Positions 15,936 to 26,092 are shown, counted from the stretch's first letter. The stretch: DNA of 64,000 bases from Acidisoma sp965199065 (GCF_965199065.1 NZ_CBDAQN010000001.1:434001-498000); one strand, 5' to 3'. The notes: generated from the letters alone by a model not told the origin. Numbers and translations are program-made.

Positions 15936-18900
15936 CTACACCGAGAAGTACTTTGCCCGCGCGTTCAGAACCACCAAGGCGCTGGTGGATTGCTCCGGGT
16001 GTAGCTGATGCTCGTCGGAGAGCGACACGCCGACACGCTCAGCCTCCAGCAGCTTGAGGATCGGCTCCTGATCCTCGATCCGCGGGCAGGCCGGGTAGCC
16101 GAACGAGTAGCGCGAACCGCGATACCCTTGCGCCAGCATCTTCTCCATGTCGCGGTCGTCCTCGCCGGCGAAGCCCAGCTCGGCGCGGATGCGCTTATGC
16201 GTGTATTCCGCCATCGCCTCGGCCATCTCCACCGACAGGCCGTGCAGATAGAGGTAATCCTGGTAACGGTTCTCCTCGAACCAGACGCGCGCCAGATCCG
16301 ACGGCTTCTGCCCGACCGTCACCACCTGCAGCCCGATTACGTCGCGTTCGGCATCGTCCACATCGCGGAAGAAGTCGGCGATGCAGTCACCATCCTCGCG
16401 CGGCTGGCGGGGGAGGTGAAGCGGCAAAGCTCCGTCTGCCCGTCCTCGGCGAAGATGAGCAGTTCGTTGCCCTGTCCCGCCGCCTTCCAATAGCCATAGC
16501 TCGCCTGCGGCTTGAGGATGTCCTCGGCCTCGCAGAGCGCCAGCATCCGCCGCATGATCGGCCGCAGCTCCTGCTTCGCCCAGCCGAGAAAATCGTCGAG
16601 CGTGCGGCCCTGTTTGCGGAAGCCCCACTGGAATTGGTAGAGGCTGCGCTCGTTGAGGAATGGCACGATGGCACGGGGCGGCGCCTCCACCACGCGCGGA
16701 CCCCAGAAGGGCGGCGTGATGACGGGCTGGTCCGCCGTCATCCGCCGGCGACGCGCCTGCACGGTTGCCACGTCCACCGGCTGGAATGCGCGCACATCCG
16801 CCTGACCAAGCGTGCGCGCGGTGTTGCGCGCCTTGCCCGTGCGCTTTGCCTGAACAGCCGCCATGTAATCGTCGAAGCCGTTCCCGGTGACCTTCTCCAT
16901 CAGCGAAAGCCCGTCGAAGGCATCGCGCGCATAAGCCACGCGCCCGCAGGCGTAGGCGCGCACGCAGTCGTCCTCGACGAAGTTACGCGTCAAAGCGGCA
17001 CCTCCCAGCAGGATCGGGATTTCGAGCCCCTGCCGGGTCATCTCCTCGAGATTGTCGCGCATGACGACGGTCGATTTCACCAGTAGCCCGGACATGCCGA
17101 TGGCATGCGCCCGATGCTCGCGCACGGCGGCGATCATGTCGGCGAGCGGCACCTTGATGCCGAGGTTGACGACGCGATAGCCGTTGTTGGTCAGGATGAT
17201 GTCGACGAGGTTCTTGCCGATGTCATGCACATCGCCCTTCACCGTGGCCAGCACGATGGTGCCTTTCTCCTGGCCCTCGATCTTTTCCATGAAGGGCTCG
17301 AGGTAGGCGACGGCGGCCTTCATCGTCTCGGCACTTTGCAGCACGAAGGGCAACTGCATCTTGCCCGCGCCGAACAGCTCGCCCACCACCTTCATGCCGT
17401 CGAGCAGAATGCCGTTGATGATGTCGAGCGGGGCGTGGCTCTTCATCGCTTCGGCCAGATCGTCGGCAAGACCCTTGCGGTCGCCATCGACGATGCGGTC
17501 CTTGAGGCGGCCCTCGATGGTCGCCGCGCGCACCTTGGCGCCGACATCGGCAAGCTTCCGGTCGGCGAAAATCTCCAGCAGCTTCTGGAGCGGATCGTAG
17601 CCCTCGCGGCGGCGGTCGAAGATGAGATCCTCGGCGACCGCCACTTCCTCGGGCGGAATGAGGTGCAGCGGCTTGATCTTGCTGACATGCACGATCGCGC
17701 CGGTCATCCCGGCCTTCAAAGCATAATCGAGGAACACGGAGTTCAGCACCGCGCGCGCCGCCGGGTTGAGCCCAAAACTGATGTTGGACAGGCCGAGGAC
17801 GATCTGGATGTCCGGGAAGGCCTCGCGGATGAGGCGGATGCCGTCGAGCGTCCATTGCCCCAGCTTGCGGTCATCCTCGTTGCCGGTGGCGATGGTGAAG
17901 GTGAGGGGATCGATCAACAGATCCGACTGCGGCAACCCATGCTTGTCGCAGGCGAACTCCACCAGGCGGCGCGCGATGCGCAGCTTGTCCTCGGCGGTCT
18001 TGGCCATGCCGGCTTCGTCGATGGTCAGCGCGACCATGGCGGCGCCGAACTTCTTCGCCAGGATCATGCGATCCTCGGCCGGCTGCTCGCCATCCTCAAA
18101 ATTGATCGAGTTGATGATCGGCTTGCCGCCGTGCAGCTTGAGCGCCGCCTCGAGCACGATGCGCTCGGTGCTGTCGATGACGAGCGGAGAATTCACGCTG
18201 CTGGTGAAGCGGCGGATGACCTCGTTCATCTCGGAGACCTCGTCACGCCCCACGAAGGCCGTGCAGATGTCGAGCGCGTTGGAGCCCTCGGCGATCTGCT
18301 CGCGGCCCATGCCGACGCAACCGTCCCAGTCCTGCGCCTCCTGCAGCTGGCGCCACTTCTTCGAGCCGTTGGCATTGCAACGCTCGCCGATGGAGAAGTA
18401 GCTGTTCTCCTGCCGCAGCGCCGTCTGGCCGTAGAGGCCGGCGACCGAGGGGATCCAGACCGGCTTGCGGGCAACCGGCGCTGGGCGCAGGCGCGCACCG
18501 CCGCGCCGCCGCAGCATGGCGTCGAGCGCCGCGATGTGCGGGGTGGAGGTGCCGCAGCAACCGCCGATGAGGTTGAGACCGTCCTCGGTCACGTAGCGCT
18601 CGACCCAGCTCGCCATCGCCTCGGCGCCGAGCGGGTAGTGCGTCTGGCCATCGACGAGTTCGGGCAGACCGGCATTCGGCTGGACCGAGATGAGGCCGCG
18701 CCAGTTGGTGGCGAGCCAGCGGATATGCTCCGCCATCTCCTGCGGCCCGGTGGCGCAGTTGAGGCCCATCAGCGGCACGTCGAGCGCATCGATCACCGTC
18801 GCGGCGGCGGCGATGTCGGGGCCGACGAGCAGCGTGCCGGTCGTCTCCACCGTGACCTGCACGAAGATCGGCGTATCCGTGCCCGCCTCGCGCCGCGCGA

Positions 18901-19429
18901 GCTTGGCGCCATTCACCGCCGCCTTGATCTGCAGGGTGTCCTGGCATGTCTCGATGAGAATGGCGTCGACGCCGCCGGCGATGAGGCCACGGCTTTGTTC
19001 GGCCAACGCAGCTTCCAGAGGGTCATAGGCGATGTTGCCGAGGCTCGGCAGTTTCGTGCCCGGCCCGATGCTGCCGACGACGTAGCGGTGGCGGCCATCC
19101 GAGAAGCTGTCGGCGGCCTCGCGCGCCAGTTCGGCGGCAACGCGGTTGATTTCGATGGTGCGGTCGCCGAGGTCGAACTCGGCGAGCGTGATCGGGCTGC
19201 CGCCGAAGGTGTTGGTCTCGACCATGTCGGCGCCGGCCTCGAAGTAGCCGCGATGGATTTCGCGCACCATGTCGGGCCGCGAGAGATTGAGCACCTCGGT
19301 GCAGTTCTCGCGGTTCCAGAAGTCGGCTTCGATGTCGAGCGTGAGCGCCTGGACGCGGCTGCCCATGCCGCCGTCGCAGAGCAGAACCTGGTCACGCAGA
19401 GCGTCGAGAAGATGCGGGCGGCGGCTCAT
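15936..19429 (-). pseudogene. metH: Methionine synthase, cobalamin-dependent (MetH), one apparent frameshift
   Basis: Transfers the methyl group of methyltetrahydrofolate to homocysteine through cobalamin. Start ATG 19429 overlaps the regulator's stop (ATGA). Domains in order: homocysteine-binding barrel (from about residue 5, LLCDGGMGSRVQALTLD), pterin-binding barrel (GERCNANGSKKWRQL), B12 cap and Rossmann domain with DVHDIGKNLVD near residue 735, and the SAM-binding reactivation domain with RYSFGYPACP. The frame breaks at the five-base G run 16409-16413: upstream reads LCRFTSP, downstream continues RQPREDGDCIADFF in another frame to the stop at 15936. One extra base restores about 1164 aa, close to the normal length, so a homopolymer error is more likely than true loss. 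Confidence 0.9.
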
Positions 19430-20433
19430 GAATGGGCCTCTTGCAGATCGTGTGTGGGGGCAGGGTTTTCTTGCGGGGAGCGGTAGACGGAGCCGCTCCA
19501 TATCTGGGTCGTGAGTGGACCTGGAATAGTGACCGTGCCGTGAACGGAAAGACCGACGGTCTGCAGCATCGTCCGCATCCGCGTTTCCTGGAAGCCGCGA
19601 TGGCGGTGGGCCAGCGTTTCGGAGAGCGCGTGGGGCGCGTGGGCGGCGAGTTCGACGACGATGATCTTGGCGCCCGAGCGGGTGACGCGAGCGGCTTCGC
19701 GCAGCACCGCCTCCGGGTCCTCGGCGTGGTGTAGCACCATCTGCAGCACGGTGCGGTCGAAGCCGTGGCCATCGCCGCCATCGGGCAGGGGAAGGCGATA
19801 CATGTCCGCTTGCCGCACGGTGCACTGGGCGAGACCGGCTTGTCCCAGACGTGAGCGGGCGAGGGCCAGCATCTGCGGGCTGGCGTCGATGCCGAGGCCC
19901 ATCTCCGCCCGCGGTCCGAGCAGTTCGAGCACGCGGCCCGTGCCCGTGCCGATGTCGAGCACGCGGCCGAGCGCACCCTGCCCGGCGACGCTCATCAGCG
20001 CGGCCTCCACCTCGGCGGTCGGCAGGCCAAGCGCGGTCATCTCATCCCAGTCCGCGCCCTTCTGGCGGAAGGTGTCGGAGGCGACGCGGGCGCGTTCGGA
20101 GAGCGCCTGGGCGGCGAGGCGACGGTCTGCATCCAGCACCGGGTCGCGCTCCGGCAGCCGGTCGAGCAGGGACCGCACAAGGTGGCCGCGCGGGTCGCTC
20201 GCCTCGGGCAGGGCGAACCAGCAGAACACGCCCTCCTGCTGACGTCGGAGCAGGCCAGCCTCGACGAGCAGGCGCAAGTGGCGCGAAAGGCGCGGCTGCG
20301 ACTGGCCAAGGATCGCCACCAGCTCGCTGACGTTGAAGGCGCCGCGGGCCGCGAGGGCCAGAATGCGCAGCCGGGTCGGCTCGGCGGCGGCCCGGAGAGC
20401 CAGGAGAAGATCGTCCATGGCTTGAAATGACAT
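19426..20433 (-). CDS. ArsR-family regulator fused to a SAM-dependent methyltransferase (SahR-like)
   Basis: 335 aa if started at ATG 20433; ATG 20418 (MDDLLLALRAAAEPTRLR) is an equally good start. N-terminal ArsR winged helix (AFNVSELVAILGQSQPRLSR, then HLRLLVEAGLLRRQQEGVFC) and C-terminal class I methyltransferase (VLDIGTGTGRVLELLGPRA). In proteobacteria ArsR proteins of this build next to methionine-cycle genes are SahR-type repressors that respond to S-adenosylhomocysteine. Translational overlap with metH and a palindrome at its own start support control of this operon. Ligand sensing by the methyltransferase domain is inference. Confidence 0.85.
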   Translation of the reverse strand: MSFQAMDDLLLALRAAAEPTRLRILALAARGAFNVSELVAILGQSQPRLSRHLRLLVEAGLLRRQQEGVFCWFALPEASDPRGHLVRSLLDRLPERDPVLDADRRLAAQALSERARVASDTFRQKGADWDEMTALGLPTAEVEAALMSVAGQGALGRVLDIGTGTGRVLELLGPRAEMGLGIDASPQMLALARSRLGQAGLAQCTVRQADMYRLPLPDGGDGHGFDRTVLQMVLHHAEDPEAVLREAARVTRSGAKIIVVELAAHAPHALSETLAHRHRGFQETRMRTMLQTVGLSVHGTVTIPGPLTTQIWSGSVYRSPQENPAPTHDLQEAHS

Positions 20434-20450
20434 AAAGATATGTTTATGTC
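20429..20450. promoter_or_regulatory. Candidate SahR operator, 22-bp palindrome
   Basis: Arms GACATAAA and TTTATGTC around a GATATG centre; ten of the eleven base pairs are complementary. It covers the start region of the ArsR-methyltransferase gene and ends six bases before the ATG of the divergent small gene at 20457, so a bound repressor would block both. It is strikingly AT-rich against its GC-rich surroundings. Confidence 0.65.
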
Positions 20451-20456
20451 TAGTGC

Positions 20457-20785
20457 ATGAGCAGGATCGACGCGCGCATTCCGGTTTTCTTCTCGACGCA
20501 GACGGACGAGGCTGAGGGCGTTGCCTGGCTGGTGGAGGACCCGGCGGTCGCCGCCTGGGACAGTAGGGACGGAGGTCATGTTCCCGGTTGCGCCTGTTGT
20601 GTGTACGGAGCCCGGTCGCCGAGGCTTTGGGCAGGTTGTTCCGCGCGCGAGCGATCGGCGAGGTGCCCTTCTTCACGCGCTTGGGTGTGGTGCCCGCGAG
20701 CGCGGGCGGGGAAGCTTCGGTTCGGCAGGCGCTAGAGACGGACGGGCTCGCCTCGGCGTGCTACCGGGTTCAGAACGTCAGCTGA
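20457..20785 (+). pseudogene. Small conserved CxCC protein, one apparent frameshift
   Basis: About 109 aa when repaired. The first part (RIDARIPVFFSTQTDEAEGV, later GHVPGCACC) and the second (VAEALGRLFRARAIGEVPFF, later LASACYRVQN) are in different frames. Adding one base to the C run 20611-20613 joins them into a protein of a type I recall from Acetobacteraceae genomes, with a metal-binding-like CACC. Divergent from the SahR-like gene across the palindrome. The last 16 bases overlap the 3' end of the convergent dehydrogenase. Function unknown. Confidence 0.55.
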
Positions 20786-21798
20786 ACTTTCATCGCGGTC
20801 CGGCGATCGTTGGCCGCCGCGAACGCCGCCATTGCCTCCTCCATCGGAAAGGTGCCGGTCAGCAGCGGGGTAAGGTCGATCCGGCCCGTGTCGATCAAAC
20901 GCACCGCCAGCGCGAACTCCTCGTGGAACCGGAACGAACCGACGATCGACAACTCCTTCGCCACCACCATGTTCTGCGGCAGCGACACGTCGCCGCCTAA
21001 CCCGAGCTGCACGATGGTGCCGCGCGGCCGCACGGCCTCCATGCCGCTGCGGAGAGCACGCTCGTTCCCCGAGCACTCCACCATCACGCCGATCTGGCCC
21101 TTGTCCGCGCCGTACTCGGCGAGCGCATTGGGCTCGGCCGCCGTATTGACCGCGCGATCCGCGCCCAGCCGACGCGCCACCGCCAAAGGCTCGTCGACGA
21201 TGTCGGTGACGATGATTTCGGCCGCGCCATGGAACCGCGCCGCCGCCACCACCAGAGCGCCGATCGGGCCGCAGCCCGTCACCAGCACCCGCTCGCCAAG
21301 CAGGGAACCTGCGCGCCCAAGGGCATGAAGCACCACGGCGAAAGGCTCGGCGAGGGCGAGCTCCGTCACCGGCGCGCGGGTCGCGACCTCGCACTGGGTC
21401 GCGTCACACACCAGCATGTCGCGAAAGCCGCCCTGAATGTGCGGCATCGGCATCGCGCTGCCGTAGAAGCGCATGTTGAGGCACTGGTTGGGCAAGCCCC
21501 GCAGGCAGAAGCGGCAGTGCCGGCATGGGCGGCTCGGGTTCACCGCCACCCGGTCGCCCGCCTTCACCCCAGTCACATCGGGCGCCACCTCCGCGATTGT
21601 GCCGGCAATCTCGTGGCCGAGGATCATCGGCTCCCGCAGCCGCACGGTGCCGAAACCGCCGTGGTTGAAGTAGTGCAGATCAGAGCCGCAGATGCCCCCC
21701 GCCTGGATGCGGACGGCGACCTGCCCGGGGCCGAGCGCCTCGACCGCGCGCTCCTCTATGCGGAGGTCGCCGGGCGCGTGGATGACGACGCTGCGCAC
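20770..21798 (-). CDS. L-idonate 5-dehydrogenase-like zinc alcohol dehydrogenase
   Basis: 342 aa, GTG start 21798. Medium-chain dehydrogenase: catalytic zinc site GGICGSDLHYFNHGG and GHEIAGTI; structural zinc Cys cluster NPSRPCRHCRFCLRGLPNQC; nucleotide site VTGCGPIGALVVAAA. The pattern is that of IdnD-type enzymes that oxidise L-idonate to 5-ketogluconate; closely related polyol dehydrogenases cannot be excluded. It lies three bases after a D-2-hydroxyacid dehydrogenase gene, so the two probably act together on a sugar acid. Confidence 0.85.
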   Translation of the reverse strand: MRSVVIHAPGDLRIEERAVEALGPGQVAVRIQAGGICGSDLHYFNHGGFGTVRLREPMILGHEIAGTIAEVAPDVTGVKAGDRVAVNPSRPCRHCRFCLRGLPNQCLNMRFYGSAMPMPHIQGGFRDMLVCDATQCEVATRAPVTELALAEPFAVVLHALGRAGSLLGERVLVTGCGPIGALVVAAARFHGAAEIIVTDIVDEPLAVARRLGADRAVNTAAEPNALAEYGADKGQIGVMVECSGNERALRSGMEAVRPRGTIVQLGLGGDVSLPQNMVVAKELSIVGSFRFHEEFALAVRLIDTGRIDLTPLLTGTFPMEEAMAAFAAANDRRTAMKVQLTF

Positions 21799-21801
21799 CG
21801 G

Positions 21802-22767
21802 TCAAGCCACCGGTGTCAGCAGCGGCTTGCCGGCAAAATGAGCGGTAAGATTGTCCCGCATCAACTGGCCCATAGCGCGGCGCGTCTCCACCGTGGCGCT
21901 GCCGCCGTGCGGGAAAAGCACGACGTTCGGCAAGGCCTTGAAGCGCTCGTCGATGTTGGGCTCGTTGAGGAAGACGTCCAGCGCCGCCCCGGCAATCGAT
22001 TGGGCCGCCAGCGCGTCGAGCAGCGCGGGCTCATCCACCGTGGTGCCGCGCGAGACGTTCACGAGGTAGCCCTGCGGCCCGAGCGCCTGCAGCACCGTGG
22101 CATCGATGATGGCCCGGGTACCGGCGCCACCGGCGACCGTGACGATAAGCACGTCAGACCACTGCGCGAGGTCCCCGATCGTCTCGAACGCCTTGTAGGT
22201 CGAGCCAGGCTGTGGCGTGCGGTTGAAGTAGCCGATGGTGCAGTCGAAGGCGGCAGCCCGGCGGGCGATGGCCGCGCCTATTCGCCCGAGCCCGACCACG
22301 CCGAGCTTGCACCCATGGAAGCGGCGGCCGAGCGGCATGTTGCCTGCGGCCCAGGCACCCCCGCGGACATGCGCGTCCCCACGGGGAATTTCACGCATGA
22401 CGGATAGCGCCAACGCGATTGCGATGTCGGCGACATCGCCTGTCAGCACGTCGGGCGTGTTGGTGACGCGGATGCCCCTCTGGCGAGCCGCATCCAGATC
22501 GATCCCGTCGACGCCGACGCCGTAGTTGGCGATGATCTCGAGCGCGGGAAGCGCGTCCATGAAGGCCGCATCCGCACCGAGGTGGCCAGGCGCGGCGACG
22601 GCCCGTACGGTGCGAGCCTTGGCCAGAAGCGCCGCACGGTCCGGCGCGTCACGCGAGGTGAGCAGGCGGTATTGCCCGGCCAGCGGTTCCATGTCCCAGT
22701 CCGGCAGGCTGCTGAGGACCAGCAACTCCGGTCGCGCGTCACCTGTCGCCTCGCTTTGACCCGCCAT
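21802..22767 (-). CDS. D-2-hydroxyacid dehydrogenase (GhrB/hydroxypyruvate reductase-like)
   Basis: 321 aa. NAD(P)-binding GLGRIGAAIARRAAAFDCTI and the C-terminal catalytic pieces NVSRGTTVDEPALLDAL and NVVLFPHGGSATVETRRAMG (His). Reduces 2-keto acids such as glyoxylate, hydroxypyruvate or 2-ketogluconate in this family. First gene of the two-gene operon with the idonate-type dehydrogenase, which suggests ketogluconate or idonate interconversion. Confidence 0.87.
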   Translation of the reverse strand: MAGQSEATGDARPELLVLSSLPDWDMEPLAGQYRLLTSRDAPDRAALLAKARTVRAVAAPGHLGADAAFMDALPALEIIANYGVGVDGIDLDAARQRGIRVTNTPDVLTGDVADIAIALALSVMREIPRGDAHVRGGAWAAGNMPLGRRFHGCKLGVVGLGRIGAAIARRAAAFDCTIGYFNRTPQPGSTYKAFETIGDLAQWSDVLIVTVAGGAGTRAIIDATVLQALGPQGYLVNVSRGTTVDEPALLDALAAQSIAGAALDVFLNEPNIDERFKALPNVVLFPHGGSATVETRRAMGQLMRDNLTAHFAGKPLLTPVA

Positions 22768-22859
22768 CTTTGCCGTCCCCCCTCATTGCCGTTGTCGGCC
22801 TTGATATCGCTACCAACAATAGGCGCCGGAGCAATGCGCTCGCAAGCGGCGGCGGCACG

Positions 22860-23756
22860 TCAGCCGTGGGGAGAGGACAGGCCCGCCAGGAGCGGCACAT
22901 ACTCGGCGAGCCTCCGCGACACGAACTCCGTGAAAAGCCGCACCCGCTTCGTCTTGCGCGTCTCGCCCTGGGTGAGGAGCCAGAGCGTTCCATGCATACG
23001 CAGCGGGCTACCAGGCACCCGCACCAGCAACGGCTCGGCGTCCCCGACGAAGCACGGCAGCGTCGTCATCCCCACGCCCTGGCGCACGGCGGCGATTTGC
23101 GCGGCCCCATCGGTGATCCTGAAGGGAACCTCCGTGGCGGACACACTCGTTTCCCGCGCCCAGTCCGGAACGCCTTGGATATGCCTCACGATCCAGCGGA
23201 TGGGACCGGAGGCTCCGGCGCGCCAGCTCGCCAGCAGATCACGGGACATATAGACCGAGCCGAACAGCTCCGGCCCTTTCGTGCCGTAGAGATTGAGCGG
23301 CAGGGTGTCGCGGTCGTAGACGACGCGGATCGCCACGTCGGCCTGCCGGTTGGTCAGATTGACCGGCTCGTCGGACGACAGGATCTCCAATTCGATCTCA
23401 GGATGAAGCCGCGCGAACTCGGCAAAATCGGGCATCAGCAGGTGGGTGGCCAGAGGCGGCGCCAGCGTTACCCGCAGCAGCCCCCGTAAGCTCTGGTCGC
23501 GCCCGAAGACGCTGGTCTCCAATCGGTTCGACGACATTTCCATCTGCTCGGCGAACGCAAGAACCTCCTCTCCGGCATCGGTCAGGCGATACCCGGCCGG
23601 GAGCTTCTCGAACATGTGCGTGCCGAGGCGTTCCTCCAGCTGTGCCACGCGTCGCAGCACGGTGGAGTGGTTGACCCTAAGGCGCTCGGCAGCGGCGCGC
23701 ACCGACCCCCCGCGAGCGACCGCCAGAAAATAACGAACATCGTCCCAATCGATCAT
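22860..23756 (-). CDS. LysR-type transcriptional regulator
   Basis: 298 aa from ATG 23756 (MIDWDDVRYFLAVARGGSVR). N-terminal winged helix (AERLRVNHSTVLRRVAQLEE) and a C-terminal periplasmic-binding-like effector domain. It is divergent from the reductase gene at 23945 across 188 bases, where its operators should lie; control of that gene is the usual arrangement. Confidence 0.9.
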   Translation of the reverse strand: MIDWDDVRYFLAVARGGSVRAAAERLRVNHSTVLRRVAQLEERLGTHMFEKLPAGYRLTDAGEEVLAFAEQMEMSSNRLETSVFGRDQSLRGLLRVTLAPPLATHLLMPDFAEFARLHPEIELEILSSDEPVNLTNRQADVAIRVVYDRDTLPLNLYGTKGPELFGSVYMSRDLLASWRAGASGPIRWIVRHIQGVPDWARETSVSATEVPFRITDGAAQIAAVRQGVGMTTLPCFVGDAEPLLVRVPGSPLRMHGTLWLLTQGETRKTKRVRLFTEFVSRRLAEYVPLLAGLSSPHG

Positions 23757-23944
23757 GCTGGAACCCTGCACCACGAGGATGCGCTTTCAAAGGCGCGTGC
23801 CCGACATTGGCGGCGGTTCGGAAACGCACCACCGATGACGGATTTTGCGGACTGACCGGGCAGACCGCCGCGATCTAACTCATGCACCGGATCCCGGCAT
23901 CCAAAGCCACCCGGGGCATCGGCAATATTCGAAGGACTTCCACC

Positions 23945-24544
23945 ATGACTTACGCAATCATCGGGTTCGGTAAAGTCGGCGAGGCCATCGCAAGAGCCTT
24001 CGCCCGAAAAAACATCGACGTGGCGATCGCGAGCCGCCGGCCGCCGGAAGACCACGCGCCGCTCGCGAGGGCCATCGGGCCGACGATCACGCCGAGAACC
24101 TTGCCGGACGCGCTCAGCGCCGAGATCATCATCCTGGCTGTTCCTTTTGGGACGCACAAAGAAGTCGCGACGGCCATCGAGAGCTGGAAGGGCAAGATCG
24201 TGATCGACGCCACGAACGCGTATGGCGTGCCCTTGGAAGAGCTTGGGAACCTTCCGTCCTCCGTCGCCCTGTCCCGGGCGTTCCCGGGCGCCGCATTGGT
24301 GAAGGCGTTCAACCATCTCCCAGCGGCAACCTTGGCCGCGGACCCGGCCGTGCATGGCGGACGACGCGTCGTGTTCCTCTCGAGCGACGACGAAGACGCG
24401 ACCGCACGGGTGGCGGCGTTGGCCGAGCAACTCGGCTTCGCGCCAGTCGGGCTGGGCAAGCTCGCGGAAGGCGGTCTGCTCGTTCAGGCAAGGGGAAACA
24501 GCTGGGCTCCCCTGATCTTTCAGGATCTCGTCAAGTTCAAGTAG
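23945..24544 (+). CDS. NADPH-dependent F420 reductase-like (NAD-binding) protein
   Basis: 199 aa from ATG 23945. Rossmann start YAIIGFGKVGEAIARAFARK, then EIIILAVPFGTHKEVATAIE and VIDATNAYGVPLEELGNLPS, and VKAFNHLPAATLAADP, the layout of the F420-dependent NADP oxidoreductase family. Non-actinobacterial members usually work as NAD(P)H enzymes without F420. Divergent from a LysR gene that may control it. Confidence 0.82.
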   Translation: MTYAIIGFGKVGEAIARAFARKNIDVAIASRRPPEDHAPLARAIGPTITPRTLPDALSAEIIILAVPFGTHKEVATAIESWKGKIVIDATNAYGVPLEELGNLPSSVALSRAFPGAALVKAFNHLPAATLAADPAVHGGRRVVFLSSDDEDATARVAALAEQLGFAPVGLGKLAEGGLLVQARGNSWAPLIFQDLVKFK

Positions 24545-24565
24545 GAGCGAGCGGCCGAGCTTCGT

Positions 24566-26092
24566 TCAGGTCCACAGGACCCAACTCGGAACCCCGTCGA
24601 TCAGGGCGCCGCAGCCGTGTATCTGGGAGGCGGAGATGCCGACGAAGGTGACCTGCTCCGTGTTTCCGGTGCCGGGCAGGATGGTGACGGTGGCACCCGT
24701 ATCGGAGGCCAATCCGCCATTCGCCTGCACCGACAACTTCGAAACCCCGGGGATGTAGCCGAACATGATGTCCTCGTCCGCGCCGTGGAAGTTCTGCAGG
24801 AAGTCCCAGGTGTTCCCGGGAACATAACCGTTCTGGACGAAGGTCGTGTTCCCGTTGCCGCCGTCGGTTTCGATGTTCGCGGCTGTCCCGGCGTCAAGGA
24901 CGCTGGTGCCTGTCGCTGAGCTGGTGAGAAGGTCGTCGCCGGAGCCGGAGGCGATCAACGGGTTTTTCGCATCGACGGCGGAGATCTGGACGTTGTCGGA
25001 TCCGTTGTAGGAGAAGGCGTCGGTGTGGGACAGAAAGCTCAAGGCACCTGTATAGCTGTCGCCTGTCACCTTCGTCGTGGCGTCACCGAGCGTCGTGTCG
25101 GCTAAACTGAACAGCGTCGGAGGGACAGCAACCGCTCGCGCTGTCTCGAACGTTGCCGGATCCTCGTACGCGACTGTCTGCGCGGCGTCGGTCTGCACCT
25201 GGATATCCGAAACCTGAAGGCCGGCGCTGACGTGGCCCTGGTTCGGATCGCTGACTGTTCCGTTCTCGGTTTCTAGGCCGATGTACATCGAATCGAGGTT
25301 CCAAAGTCCGAGGTTTTCAGCCTGCCCCGGCAGCTTGGGGTCGTTCGCGATCATGTCGTCGAGGTAGTCGTTCAGGTTGTAGGACAAAGCGGTAGGGCCG
25401 CCGGACGCCGGCTGGAACGGCAGGAACTGGTCGTTCGGCAGCGTGTAGGTGTAGGTAATGCTGTTGCCGCTCTGCACCTCGTAGCGCGAGTAGGCTGTGC
25501 CGGAATTCGAAAGTTCGACCTGCATGAATGCGGTCGTCGTCGGCAACGCAGCATCGTAGAGTGGGTTGTCCGGCGCGTTGAAGGTCAGGATGAAGCCCGT
25601 GAACACCTGGGCGAGGTCCACGCTTGGACCGCTGACGCTGGCGACATTCAGTTTGGCGTCGAGGCTGTAAGTCACAGGGTGGTTGAAGGTCACCAGCGAC
25701 GGGCTATCGAGATTGCTCGACAGGAAGAGGTTGGCTCCGCCGCCATTCAATATCCCGTCGGATTCCTCGAGGTCATAGACGTAGGGTGCGCCTGCGCCGG
25801 CACTTCCGGTTGCGTGGTAGACGCTGAGCGAGGTCAGACCGTCGGCGGCCTGCCACGTATACAGCGGAACCCCATAAAGCGGGTCGGCGAAGTTTGCATC
25901 GTTCGTGGTCATGGCCGTGGGGTTCAGGTAATCGGTCTTGTCCCACTCGATGACGGTCCATCCCGATTCGGGGCCGGACACGTTAGGCAATGATGCGTCC
26001 ATCACCGCCGCTCCGTCGACCACCTCCCCGTTGTTGAAAGCCATGTCCGGGCTCTCTGTACTCGGATCGACAACAACATCGGTATACGCCAT
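24566..26092 (-). CDS. Large exported protein with RTX-like C-terminal region, hypothetical
   Basis: 508 aa from ATG 26092 (a TTG 12 bases upstream is the alternative). Acidic, Gly/Ser/Thr/Asn-rich with almost no Lys or Cys, no N-terminal signal peptide. The C-terminal third has SGSGDDLLTSSATG, then TAANIETDGGNGNTTFVQNG and NTWDFLQNFHGADEDIMFGY, a degenerate form of the Ca-binding repeat and end domain seen in type I-secreted proteins of Acetobacteraceae and Methylobacteriaceae. I therefore infer type I export; no T1SS genes are in the window. The N-terminal 300 residues match nothing I recognise. Confidence 0.7.
   Translation of the reverse strand: MAYTDVVVDPSTESPDMAFNNGEVVDGAAVMDASLPNVSGPESGWTVIEWDKTDYLNPTAMTTNDANFADPLYGVPLYTWQAADGLTSLSVYHATGSAGAGAPYVYDLEESDGILNGGGANLFLSSNLDSPSLVTFNHPVTYSLDAKLNVASVSGPSVDLAQVFTGFILTFNAPDNPLYDAALPTTTAFMQVELSNSGTAYSRYEVQSGNSITYTYTLPNDQFLPFQPASGGPTALSYNLNDYLDDMIANDPKLPGQAENLGLWNLDSMYIGLETENGTVSDPNQGHVSAGLQVSDIQVQTDAAQTVAYEDPATFETARAVAVPPTLFSLADTTLGDATTKVTGDSYTGALSFLSHTDAFSYNGSDNVQISAVDAKNPLIASGSGDDLLTSSATGTSVLDAGTAANIETDGGNGNTTFVQNGYVPGNTWDFLQNFHGADEDIMFGYIPGVSKLSVQANGGLASDTGATVTILPGTGNTEQVTFVGISASQIHGCGALIDGVPSWVLWT

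Noticed and set aside
17105..19486. 793-residue open frame opposite metH
   Set aside because: Antisense shadow of metH in GC-rich DNA; composition is His/Arg/Asp-rich with no domain and no ribosome binding site.
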